Of a stretch of 9,975 bases of DNA, positions 1 through 6,486 are shown piece by piece. Source of the DNA: an uncultured Lachnospiraceae bacterium. GTDB taxonomy: Bacteria; Bacillota; Clostridia; Lachnospirales; Lachnospiraceae. Under the pieces are notes generated by a model that saw only the letters and a program-made list of their open reading frames with translations, was not told where the DNA came from and did not search any database. The translations under genes and the position numbers were made by a program. Numbering within the stretch: the first letter of the stretch is position 1; every line of letters begins with the position of its first letter. The stretch covers positions 1-9,975 of the forward strand of contig CASGVX010000059.1 of NCBI GenBank assembly GCA_949346185.1. Direction: 5' to 3'.

Positions 1-112
1 ACTTCTGGGACACTCTGATGTAAGTACCACAATGAATGTTTATGCCCATGCCACAAGGGAGGCAAAACGGACTTCCGCAAGGCTTTTGGATAAGGTGATG
101 GGCGGTAATTAA
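1..112 (+). CDS. Tyrosine recombinase/integrase, C-terminal end (partial)
   Basis: Only the last 36 codons are present; the reading frame starts at base 2 and ends in TAA at 110-112. The peptide begins LLGHSDVSTTMNVYAHAT, the typical end of a phage/ICE-type tyrosine recombinase. It holds the catalytic His in the LGH motif and the nucleophilic Tyr in NVYAHA, which forms the covalent 3'-phosphotyrosyl DNA link. The basic tail (REAKRTSARLLDK) is usual for the final helix. Proteins of this kind integrate and excise prophages or conjugative elements, and the gene often sits right at the element end. So a mobile element probably extends left of base 1, with an attachment site possibly just to the right. 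The catalytic Arg residues, N-terminal DNA-binding domains and start are outside the window, so the subfamily and element type cannot be told. Confidence 0.9.
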   Translation, partial: LLGHSDVSTTMNVYAHATREAKRTSARLLDKVMGGN

Positions 113-115
113 AAA

Positions 116-158
116 TTTTCCCTTGTTTCAGTCTTATGAGGACAAAAACAAGGGAAAA
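116..158 (+). terminator. 13-bp hairpin after the integrase stop
   Basis: Arms 116-128 (TTTTCCCTTGTTT) and 146-158 (AAACAAGGGAAAA) are perfect reverse complements; the 17-nt loop can add a short inner stem (GTC 131-133 with GAC 141-143). It begins 3 nt after the integrase stop, so it is best read as its terminator. There is no T-run after it on the + strand. On the - strand the arm is followed by TTTTT, so it could stop antisense transcripts better. It could instead be an arm-type or end sequence of the mobile element. Confidence 0.6.
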
Positions 159-276
159 CAGTTGATTTAATGATGTAATGGGTTTGATGAATTGCATAAA
201 ATAAGGATTTTGGCGGGGAATGTTAGTTTAATTCAAATTAAAGTTTTGCACTGTACCATCCCACACGCTTCAGAAT

Positions 277-280
277 GGAG
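277..280 (+). promoter_or_regulatory. Ribosome-binding site deciding the start at 287
   Basis: GGAG lies 6 nt before the ATG at 287. The upstream in-frame ATG at 275 overlaps this site and has no Shine-Dalgarno of its own, so 287 is the better start. Confidence 0.65.
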
Positions 281-286
281 ATCTAT

Positions 287-868
287 ATGAAGAAAAAATT
301 CCTACTGGCACTATCTGCCATCCTACTGATTGGATTAGCTGCAGGAATCTATCAATATGCCAAAAATAACCGGGCTCATAGGGATAGGCCAAAAGGGGCA
401 GTCACCTCTGCCAGTCCCTCTCCCACAGTTCCAATTGATCCGGAGGAGGATGACTCCCCCGTTACTGATGATTCTCGGCCTGAAACCATGGAGGCACTCC
501 ACTATCAGGATGCCACAAAAATATCAAGTTTCGTGCAAGACGTAGAATTTTTTACTTCTGATCATAAATTGCTGAAAGACCTGAAGGGCATCATATCCAG
601 ATTGTCTCCAAACAAAATGACTCGCCCGCCCATGCCGAAAAACGGCGAAGAAATGCTATTTGGCGCATGGACCTCTCTGGATATCCATGACGAGAAGGGA
701 TTAATGTATAACTTCCTCCTCACCAATCTGGGAGGAGGCAACGTGGTCTATGTGGGGGGAGAAAAATATAGTTTTTATTGCGATATTGCGGAAGAAGATA
801 TTGCGCGCTTCCAAAATATCTATAAGAAAATCTATGAAAAATATGCTGATGCTCCAAAAGAGAAGTGA
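287..868 (+). CDS. Membrane-anchored extracytoplasmic protein of unknown function
   Basis: A 193-residue protein that I do not recognise. Residues 1-3 are MKK and a hydrophobic stretch follows at about 5-25 (FLLALSAILLIGLAAG). This is a signal anchor or uncleaved signal peptide; no lipobox Cys is present. Residues about 30-65 are a flexible Pro/Ser/Thr and Asp/Glu-rich linker (SASPSPTVP, DPEEDD), typical between a membrane anchor and an outer domain. Residues about 70-193 look like a small folded domain with alternating beta and helix, including FGAWTSLDI and GGGNVVYVGGEKYSFYC, and a charged helical end. The most likely location is the outer face of the membrane. It stands alone between the integrase end and a convergent operon. 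It may be a chromosomal neighbour of the integration site or cargo of the element; the sequence does not decide this. Confidence 0.75.
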   Translation: MKKKFLLALSAILLIGLAAGIYQYAKNNRAHRDRPKGAVTSASPSPTVPIDPEEDDSPVTDDSRPETMEALHYQDATKISSFVQDVEFFTSDHKLLKDLKGIISRLSPNKMTRPPMPKNGEEMLFGAWTSLDIHDEKGLMYNFLLTNLGGGNVVYVGGEKYSFYCDIAEEDIARFQNIYKKIYEKYADAPKEK

Positions 869-893
869 CGCCGCCTTCCCCACTGACAACATT

Positions 894-923
894 GGCCCCT
901 GCCGGCCACAGCCGGCAGGGGCC
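894..923. terminator. GC-rich hairpin between convergent genes
   Basis: A perfect 13-bp stem (894-906 GGCCCCTGCCGGC with 911-923) closes on a CACA loop. It sits 25 nt after the stop of the + strand gene and 12 nt beyond the stop of the alpha-galactosidase on the - strand. The + strand has only TTT after it and the - strand no U-run. It probably serves as a bidirectional terminator, or as a barrier against 3' exonuclease decay. Confidence 0.7.
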
Positions 924-935
924 TTTCAGAACTCC

Positions 936-3113
936 CTACTCCACCGCTTCAAACATAATCTGGAAAGCCTGGTAATCCCCAAGCCCCAAAGGTATCGGCA
1001 TGCCCGCCCTCATCAGCGCCGCCCCGGAATACACCTTTCCCGTATCGACATCCCTGTACTCCATCTCCTCGTCAAGGCCATCCAGCCTCACATAAATGAC
1101 GGGCATATTCCCATGGATATTCAGCAGAACCACGCTAAGCAAAGCACTACTTTTCTCTTGATCCACCACCATCCAAGCGCCATATTCCTCCTCGTAGGGA
1201 TTGCTGATGCGATAATAATCCCCTCGCTGAATCAGAGGCGCCAGCCTGTGGTATGATGCAATCTGCTCTTTGATTTTCTCCTTCTCATCTTCCCCCAGCT
1301 TACCCAAATCCAGCTCATATCCAAAGGCTCCTGTCATAGCAGTCACGCCCCTAGTGGCAATGTCCGTCACCCTCCCCGTCTGATGATTGGGGACAGCGGA
1401 CACATGGGAGCCTATGGCAGACAGGGGATAGCCGAAGGACGTGCCGTACTGAATGCGGATTCGGTCAATGGCATCTGTATTGTCACTACACCATATCTGC
1501 GGCGTGTAATACAACATGCCCATATCAAATCTCCCTCCGCCACCGGCACAGCCTTCCCACAAAATGTCAGGAAATTCTGCCGTGAGTTGGTCAAGGAGCC
1601 GATAAACCCCCAGCATATAATCATACAACACCTTCCCCTGCTCCTTCACATTTCCAGAAAACACGTCGGCAAGGTTCCTATTCATATCCCACTTTACGTA
1701 ATTGATATCCCCTTGATGCAAAACAGCGGATATTCTATCAAAAATATAATGCACAACCTCTGGGTTTGCGAAATCCAGCACCAGCTGATTTCTAGCCCTC
1801 ACCGGATCTTTATTGGGAATCTGCATCGCCCATTCCGGGTGCTCCCGGTAAAGGTTACTGTCCTCAGAAACCATTTCCGGCTCAATCCAAATTCCGAACG
1901 CCGTCCCCTTCTCATGAATGCGCCGGGACAATTCCCCTAAGGAACAGCCCAATTTATCTTCATTGACCTCCCAGTCTCCCAGAGAAGTATTGTCATCATT
2001 CCTGCGGCCAAACCATCCATCGTCTAACACCACCAATTCCATGCCCAGTTCCGCCGCCTGCTCCGCCAATTTCACAATAGCATCGCCGTCAAAATCAAAA
2101 TAGCAAGCCTCCCAACTATTTACCAATACCGGCCGCACTTTGTCTTTGTATTTTCCCCGACAGATATGCTCTCTGACGCACTGATGGAACTGATTGGATA
2201 ATCTCCCCAGTCCCTCTGCCGAATAGGAGAGCAGAACCTCTGGCGCATAGAAACTCTCCCCCTCTTCCAGAGGATAGGAAAACTGCCCCTCGGAAAGCCC
2301 CATCACAAATCGGGTCTGGTCAAACTGATCCATCTCCACCTCGCCAGCAAAATTCCCACTATACACAAAAGAAAAGCCATAACACTCCCCCATGCGCTCC
2401 GTGGCATCCGGCCCGGCTAAGATCACAAAGGGATTGTACTGGTGGCTGGAACTTCCCCTAATGCTGCCAACACACTGCCTGCCATGGGAGACCCTTATCC
2501 GCTGCAGGTTCCGTTCCATGGCATGCCTTCCATAAAAAGTAAGCAAGTCGTACTGACCATAGAGAAAGTCCAAGCAGGCGCTGGAAATCTTCTCCAAATA
2601 CAATTTTTCCTTCCCATGATTCTCAACACGCACGCTTCTGGCAATGATATCGCAATCCTCCATCACGCCATACAGCAGCGTAACCTCCAAGCCAAGCCGC
2701 TCATCTCCCAGAGTGATTTCCAATGTCTGCCCCTTGGATGAATGGGCAGACGGCAACCCCGGAATTTTGTATTTCCCCTCCTTGATCTCATGTCTGCGAT
2801 AGCGCAAATCACAGCCATAGCAGCCATTCTCCTCCCGAACCTTCAACGCCGCATTGCGGTAGTCCCCGGTGCCCAGCACCGGAAACTCTTGGGGCAACGC
2901 ATCCAGAGAATACGTGCGGTCTGCCCCTGCATCATAGGGGTTGCCAGAAAAACCCCGGTCAAAATAAGTAATCATATAATCCATGGATGCAGCTGTCTTT
3001 TTCCCATAATACAAATGCAATAGATATTGATATCTATCCACCTTCATCTGATAGGTGGTATTTTTCGTGTGCAGGGAAAATATCTGCCTCTCCTCGTCAA
3101 ATACAATCGCCAT
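936..3113 (-). CDS. aga: Alpha-galactosidase, glycoside hydrolase family 36
   Basis: A 725-residue enzyme, the usual length for the large tetrameric bacterial GH36 type (AgaA/RafA/Mel36A). It hydrolyses terminal alpha-1,6-galactose from melibiose, raffinose and stachyose. There is no signal peptide, so it acts in the cytoplasm on imported sugar. The N-terminal beta-sandwich covers about 1-320. The (beta/alpha)8 barrel, about 325-620, carries NSWEACYFD (332-340), LDDGWFG (363-369), FGIWIEPEM (406-414), YVKWDMNR (472-479, nucleophile Asp476) and CSDNTDAIDR (542-551, probable acid/base Asp544). The C-terminal beta domain follows. All expected active-site motifs are intact. It is the last gene of the operon, 20 nt after the permease stop. 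An AGGAG site 7 nt before the ATG supports the start. Raffinose-family substrate is inferred from the family and from the linked transporter. Confidence 0.96.
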   Translation of the reverse strand: MAIVFDEERQIFSLHTKNTTYQMKVDRYQYLLHLYYGKKTAASMDYMITYFDRGFSGNPYDAGADRTYSLDALPQEFPVLGTGDYRNAALKVREENGCYGCDLRYRRHEIKEGKYKIPGLPSAHSSKGQTLEITLGDERLGLEVTLLYGVMEDCDIIARSVRVENHGKEKLYLEKISSACLDFLYGQYDLLTFYGRHAMERNLQRIRVSHGRQCVGSIRGSSSHQYNPFVILAGPDATERMGECYGFSFVYSGNFAGEVEMDQFDQTRFVMGLSEGQFSYPLEEGESFYAPEVLLSYSAEGLGRLSNQFHQCVREHICRGKYKDKVRPVLVNSWEACYFDFDGDAIVKLAEQAAELGMELVVLDDGWFGRRNDDNTSLGDWEVNEDKLGCSLGELSRRIHEKGTAFGIWIEPEMVSEDSNLYREHPEWAMQIPNKDPVRARNQLVLDFANPEVVHYIFDRISAVLHQGDINYVKWDMNRNLADVFSGNVKEQGKVLYDYMLGVYRLLDQLTAEFPDILWEGCAGGGGRFDMGMLYYTPQIWCSDNTDAIDRIRIQYGTSFGYPLSAIGSHVSAVPNHQTGRVTDIATRGVTAMTGAFGYELDLGKLGEDEKEKIKEQIASYHRLAPLIQRGDYYRISNPYEEEYGAWMVVDQEKSSALLSVVLLNIHGNMPVIYVRLDGLDEEMEYRDVDTGKVYSGAALMRAGMPIPLGLGDYQAFQIMFEAVE

Positions 3114-3133
3114 ATCAACTCTCCTCTACTACT

Positions 3134-3964
3134 TTACTTCACTGCCCCATTTGCCACGCCGGCAATAATCTGCTTTTGGCAGATAATATAGAAGATCACA
3201 ATCGGAAGCAATGCCAGCAGGTAAGAAGCAAACGCCAGATTGTAATTGGTGCCGAACTGAGTCTGGAAATTCAACTGAGCCAGAGGCAGGGTATTCTTGT
3301 CGCCTGACATGATTACCAGCGGCGTCATCACATCATTCCATGTGCCCAGAGCCGTGAGGATCGCCACCGTTGCATGCATGGGCCGCATATTCGGGAAAAT
3401 AATCTTCCAGTATGTCTTCCATGTACTGGCCCCGTCCACGCAGGCCGCCTCCTCCAGCGCCAAGGGAAGGTTGCTCAGATATCCAGAGTACAGCATGGTA
3501 TTCATAGGCATAAAGAACACCGTATAGCACAGAATCACGCCAATCTCATTGGCCAGACCCATATGGGCCGTCTGCTTTACCAGAGGCATCATTAGAATTG
3601 CGAAGGGTACGAACATGCCGCTTACCAGATACAGGTAAATGCCATTGTAATATTTATTCTTCGCCTTGCTGCGTCCCAGCACATAGCCAATCAGGGAATG
3701 CACTAGGATGGACAGAGCAATGGTGGCCAGCGTGATAAACAGGCTGTTGCCTAGGGAACGCCAAAAATCCGTCACCCGCATGGCCTCCTTGAAATTATCC
3801 AAACTCCAGTGGGCAGGAAGGGATAAGATTCCCCGAATGCTATTCGTCATCTCCGAGGGCTGCTTGAAGGCTATCACCACTGTCATATATAGGGGAAATA
3901 GAATCGTTACCAGCCCCAAAATCAATAGGATTGTCAAACCAATATTCTTCTTTCCTTCTTTCAT
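3134..3964 (-). CDS. Sugar ABC transporter permease, MalG type (MsmG/RafG-like)
   Basis: A 276-residue inner-membrane permease of the carbohydrate uptake transporter-1 group. About six hydrophobic segments are visible, near residues 8-30, 70-95, 107-128, 138-160, 195-218 and 245-262. The EAA loop that docks on the ATPase is EEAACVDGASTWKTYWKIIF (171-190), followed by PNMRP. The MalG-type N-terminus has IAFKQPSEM after the first membrane segment. The start overlaps the stop of the upstream permease by 4 nt (ATGA), a sign of translational coupling, and a GGAGGA-like site lies just upstream. It should form a heterodimer with the MalF-type partner encoded before it. The substrate is inferred from the adjacent alpha-galactosidase, not from the permease sequence. 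Confidence 0.94.
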   Translation of the reverse strand: MKEGKKNIGLTILLILGLVTILFPLYMTVVIAFKQPSEMTNSIRGILSLPAHWSLDNFKEAMRVTDFWRSLGNSLFITLATIALSILVHSLIGYVLGRSKAKNKYYNGIYLYLVSGMFVPFAILMMPLVKQTAHMGLANEIGVILCYTVFFMPMNTMLYSGYLSNLPLALEEAACVDGASTWKTYWKIIFPNMRPMHATVAILTALGTWNDVMTPLVIMSGDKNTLPLAQLNFQTQFGTNYNLAFASYLLALLPIVIFYIICQKQIIAGVANGAVK

Positions 3965-4875
3965 AGCTGCTCCTCCTTCTTCCCTAAAAATCTCATCTGC
4001 AATACAGAAACCACCACAATCACTACGAAGAACAATACCGCATTGGCACTCTGGAATCCAAACTGCCCGCCGCTCATACCATTATTATAGATCAGATAGG
4101 AGATGGATTCCGTACTCTGTGCCGGGCCACCCTTGGTCAATGACATAATCTGATCGAACACCATCAGGAAATTCTTCATGCAGAGAACCAAGTTGATGGT
4201 GAAAAATGGCAGAATCAGGGGAAATGTCAGATGGCGGAACTTCATCCAGCCCGTCGCCCCGTCCAGCGAACCCGCCTCATAGATATCCACCGGCACTGTC
4301 TGCAGCCCCGATATGTAGATAATCGTATTCATTGCGATGGACTGCCATGCGCAGACCAAGGCAATGGCCAGCCAGGCAGTTTTGGAATCTGCCAGCATGC
4401 TATTTCCCTGAAAGCCCATCATCTTAGCCAGTTCCGGAAGAATATAAGTAAAGAAGTAGTTAAAGATATATCCCACTACCAATCCTCCCAATACATTCGG
4501 CAGAAAATACATGCCCCGCAGGGTACTTTTGAACTTAATCCTGCTATTTAACGCCATTGCCAGCAGAAGGCTAATCACATTCACGATAATCGTAGTGACA
4601 ACCGCCAGCTTAAAGGTAAAGATATAAGAACCTCCCACCCTGCTATCTTGGAACAAGTCAATATAATTTCTAAGCCCCACGAAATCATAATTTCCGTATC
4701 CTCGGAAATTCGTGAAACTGTACACCACGCCCTGAATCAGAGGCAGCGTGTTAAAGGCAAAAAATAATGCCACGATGGGAATGGTAATCAACAGAAATGT
4801 TCTGCTTTTTGCATTCATTTTCGATTTCGTCTTCTTTCCCGCAGTCCTCGCTGCGGCATTTTGATTCTCCTGCAT
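3961..4875 (-). CDS. Sugar ABC transporter permease, MalF type (MsmF/RafF-like)
   Basis: A 304-residue permease subunit, partner of the MalG-type protein. A basic N-terminus (KKTKSKMNAKSR) precedes the first membrane segment at about 27-47, and several more follow. The EAA loop is YEAGSLDGATGWMKFRHLTF, near residues 199-218. Near 247-256 is TKGGPAQSTE, a common feature of MalF-like proteins. The longest frame starts at an ATG at 4881 that overlaps the solute-binding protein stop. But AGGAGGG at 4888-4882 directly abuts that ATG and lies an ideal 6 nt before the ATG at 4875, so I chose 4875. That leaves 2 nt between the genes, still consistent with tight coupling. No cognate ATPase gene is found in the window. 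Confidence 0.93.
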   Translation of the reverse strand: MQENQNAAARTAGKKTKSKMNAKSRTFLLITIPIVALFFAFNTLPLIQGVVYSFTNFRGYGNYDFVGLRNYIDLFQDSRVGGSYIFTFKLAVVTTIIVNVISLLLAMALNSRIKFKSTLRGMYFLPNVLGGLVVGYIFNYFFTYILPELAKMMGFQGNSMLADSKTAWLAIALVCAWQSIAMNTIIYISGLQTVPVDIYEAGSLDGATGWMKFRHLTFPLILPFFTINLVLCMKNFLMVFDQIMSLTKGGPAQSTESISYLIYNNGMSGGQFGFQSANAVLFFVVIVVVSVLQMRFLGKKEEQL

Positions 4876-4877
4876 CG

Positions 4878-6164
4878 TCATCCCTCCTCACTCTGATGCT
4901 CTGACTCATACTTCTTCACCTTATCTATCAAATCCCGGTTATATCTCACCCACGTCTCATCAAACTTTTTCAAGAATTTCTTCGTGTCCCCATCCAGCAG
5001 GTAAGTCTGAATCATAGCGTCCACCGCCATCTCCGAGGGATAGAAGTGATCTTGGAAATCCGTTACCTTCTCCTCCTTAATATACTCCTTCATACCATCC
5101 AGCATGGGAGCCAGTGTAAAATCTCCCTCCTTGCAGGGAACCGCATTCTGGTTGTCCATATACGCCTGCACATTCTCATCCTTCAAAAGAAAGCGGAGCA
5201 CCTCGTAGGCCGCCTCTTTATTGGGACAATCATTCATCACGCAGAACTGCAGGTCAACCCCGGATGTCAAAACATTCTCTTCCTTATTGTTTGAAGCCGG
5301 ATACACAAAGGAATCAATATTCATATCCGGATTCACCGATTTGATCTGGGGAACTGCATAACTTCCAATCATGTACATGGCAGATTCCCCTCTGGCAAAA
5401 GCCGTGCAGGCATCGTTGTAGGAATATGCCACAAAGTCCTTCGGACCATAGGAAAGTAATTTCTTCATCTGCTCCGCCACAGTCACATATTCTTTGGAAA
5501 AAGATGTTTTCCCCTTATTCACATCCTTGCAGACCGTGGCATCCGCTAGGGAAGATGCCGCGCTATTCCAAGGAGAAAGGCAGCTCCAGATATCCTTATA
5601 GCCCATATAAAATGGAAGTTTTCCTACCTTCTTAATCTTCTCGCACAAGGCGAGCAATTCATCCCATGTCTCCGGAATCTGCCAGCCATTCTCCTGAAAC
5701 ATATCCTTGTTGTATAAAATCCCCGCCGCATTAGCCATATATGGCACCCCATAGGTTCCCTTGGTGGGCACGAACTTTAGGTTCTCATTAATATCCAAAT
5801 ACTTCTGCTTAATATCCTTTAATCCATCAAAATCCGAAATGTCCATCAGCATGCCCGCATCAATAAAATTAGAGAAGTTAAACTCTCCGCCGATGCCAAT
5901 GATATCCGGATTGTCCTCCCGGATAAAGCGAGTTTTCAAAACCGTCATCGCATCGTTGGGAGAAGAAATCTTCAGTTCAATATCCTTGTGGCTCTCATTG
6001 AACTTCTTTTCCACCTCCTCAAAATAACTTACCGCCTCCGGCTTATAATGTACCAATTCGATTTTCGTTTTCTTGCTCTCTTTCTCTTTCCCACATCCTA
6101 CTACGGAGAAACATCCCAGCAGCAGTAGGGCCGTAAAAAGAATCACCTTGCTTCCTTTTAGCAT
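4878..6164 (-). CDS. Extracellular sugar-binding lipoprotein, SBP family 1 (MsmE/RafE-like)
   Basis: A 428-residue substrate-binding protein of the ABC importer. The signal peptide is lysine-containing at the start (MLKGSK) with a hydrophobic core. It ends in the lipobox VVGC, giving Cys24 as the likely lipidated residue; LLGC at Cys18 is a weaker alternative. Family features include PYMANAAGILYNKDMF (141-156), which is the hinge-region strand, then GWQIPETWDELL (160-171) and FARGESAMYMIGSYAVPQ (256-273), and a helical C-terminal lobe. The mature protein would be tethered outside the membrane and deliver sugar to the two permeases. It is the first gene of the operon, as is usual for the most highly expressed component. 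AAGGAG at 6180-6175 is 10 nt from the ATG, slightly long but acceptable. Ligand preference for alpha-galactosides is inferred from the operon. Confidence 0.95.
   Translation of the reverse strand: MLKGSKVILFTALLLLGCFSVVGCGKEKESKKTKIELVHYKPEAVSYFEEVEKKFNESHKDIELKISSPNDAMTVLKTRFIREDNPDIIGIGGEFNFSNFIDAGMLMDISDFDGLKDIKQKYLDINENLKFVPTKGTYGVPYMANAAGILYNKDMFQENGWQIPETWDELLALCEKIKKVGKLPFYMGYKDIWSCLSPWNSAASSLADATVCKDVNKGKTSFSKEYVTVAEQMKKLLSYGPKDFVAYSYNDACTAFARGESAMYMIGSYAVPQIKSVNPDMNIDSFVYPASNNKEENVLTSGVDLQFCVMNDCPNKEAAYEVLRFLLKDENVQAYMDNQNAVPCKEGDFTLAPMLDGMKEYIKEEKVTDFQDHFYPSEMAVDAMIQTYLLDGDTKKFLKKFDETWVRYNRDLIDKVKKYESEHQSEEG
4882..4888 (-). promoter_or_regulatory. Ribosome-binding site deciding the MalF-type start
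   Basis: The - strand reads AGGAGGG here, inside the end of the solute-binding protein gene. It is 6 nt from the ATG at 4875 but 0 nt from the ATG at 4881, which makes the latter an unlikely start. Confidence 0.75.
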
Positions 6165-6185
6165 TTATACATCTCTCCTTTCCAG

Positions 6186-6201
6186 AAAACATATATGTTT
6201 T
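6186..6201. repeat. 16-bp perfect palindrome in the operon leader
   Basis: AAAACATATATGTTTT equals its own reverse complement. It lies just downstream of the predicted start of transcription of the sugar operon and upstream of its Shine-Dalgarno. It could be an operator for a dimeric repressor; the AT-rich composition makes chance a real possibility. Confidence 0.45.
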
Positions 6202-6211
6202 AAGTAAAACC

Positions 6212-6240
6212 ATTATAACATATCAATTTGCGACATAAAA
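6212..6240 (-). promoter_or_regulatory. Promoter of the sugar operon
   Basis: The - strand has a perfect TATAAT (6217-6212) preceded by TG with 1-nt spacing, an extended -10 box. The -35 position with a 17-nt spacer is TTTTAT (6240-6235), a poor match. A strong -10 with a poor -35 is what one expects of a promoter needing an activator such as the divergent AraC protein. Transcription should start near 6205, giving a leader of about 40 nt. Confidence 0.65.
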
Positions 6241-6260
6241 TATCTGCATAATTTCACTTT

Positions 6261-6317
6261 TATACCATAATGCTCTTTTTTTAATTTAAAGTTGCATTCA
6301 CCTTGCATTATGGTATA
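6261..6317. repeat. 13-bp interrupted inverted repeat, candidate regulator operator
   Basis: TATACCATAATGC (6261-6273) and GCATTATGGTATA (6305-6317) are perfect reverse complements 31 nt apart. The pair sits about 55 to 110 nt upstream of the predicted operon transcription start, where AraC-type activators usually bind. The right arm overlaps a possible -10 box of the regulator gene, which would suit autorepression. The function is inferred; the repeat itself is directly visible. Confidence 0.55.
6292..6309 (+). repeat. Direct repeat TTGCATT x2, 11-bp period
   Basis: TTGCATT occurs at 6292-6298 and 6303-6309, exactly 11 bp apart, about one helical turn. Tandem half-sites on the same face of DNA are typical of AraC/XylS binding, where each helix-turn-helix contacts one major groove. 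The second copy overlaps the right arm of the larger inverted repeat. Confidence 0.45.
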
Positions 6318-6360
6318 TATTAATATTTAAGAAACTATAAGTAAATTTTCACTGAACAAA

Positions 6361-6412
6361 GGGAATGCCAGCGCATTCCCCTGCAAGAATTACTTCGTAA
6401 TTCTTGTTGGCA
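6361..6412 (+). repeat. Two adjacent hairpins upstream of the regulator gene
   Basis: The first stem is GGGAATGC (6361-6368) with GCATTCCC (6373-6380). The second is CAAGAATTAC (6384-6393) with GTAATTCTTG (6397-6406). TGCCA (6366-6370) and TGGCA (6408-6412) can form an outer stem that competes with the first hairpin. No T-run follows, so these are not ordinary terminators. The unit looks like a short intergenic palindromic (REP-like) element or a structured leader. Which of these it is cannot be settled from one copy. Confidence 0.5.
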
Positions 6413-6459
6413 TAGCACCACATTATGAGCAGTTTCCTATACAGATTAAGGTGTATAAA

Positions 6460-6471
6460 ATTCACCTTGCA
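6460..6471 (+). repeat. Second copy of the 12-mer ATTCACCTTGCA
   Basis: The same 12 bases occur at 6296-6307 inside the candidate operator. Here they lie 16 nt before the chosen regulator start. CACCTT in this copy (6463-6468) also mirrors AAGGTG at 6448-6453 across TATAAAATT. A regulator site used for self-control would look like this; it is inference from sequence identity. Confidence 0.4.
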
Positions 6472-6476
6472 GAAAT

Positions 6477-6480
6477 GAGG
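6477..6480 (+). promoter_or_regulatory. Ribosome-binding site deciding the regulator start
   Basis: GAGG is 6 nt before the ATG at 6487. The upstream in-frame GTG at 6451 and ATG at 6475 have no comparable site. Confidence 0.6.
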
Positions 6481-6486
6481 CAAATC

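Larger units (their letters stand above)
6165..6486. promoter_or_regulatory. Divergent control region between sugar operon and AraC regulator
   Basis: These 322 nt hold no credible gene. Reading left to right they contain a leader palindrome, the operon promoter, a long interrupted inverted repeat (6261-6317), direct TTGCATT repeats, two adjacent hairpins (6361-6406) and a repeated 12-mer near the regulator start. For the regulator on the + strand, one candidate -10 is TATATT at 6316-6321, 18 nt after a TTGCAT at 6292. A second is TATAAA at 6454-6459, which has no good -35. Neither is firm. The GTG at 6451 opens the longest frame but lacks a Shine-Dalgarno. Confidence 0.7.

Noticed and set aside
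750..1256. Open frame on the + strand across the end of the small membrane protein gene and the alpha-galactosidase gene
   Set aside because: It lies out of frame over one real gene and antisense over another; no ribosome-binding site or recognisable domain.
1383..1940. 185-codon + strand frame antisense to the alpha-galactosidase
   Set aside because: It covers the GH36 active-site region whose coding on the - strand is certain; no start signal of its own.
6451..6486. N-terminal extension of the AraC regulator from GTG at 6451
   Set aside because: No Shine-Dalgarno before the GTG, and the stretch holds a probable control repeat; the ATG at 6487 has GAGG at proper distance.
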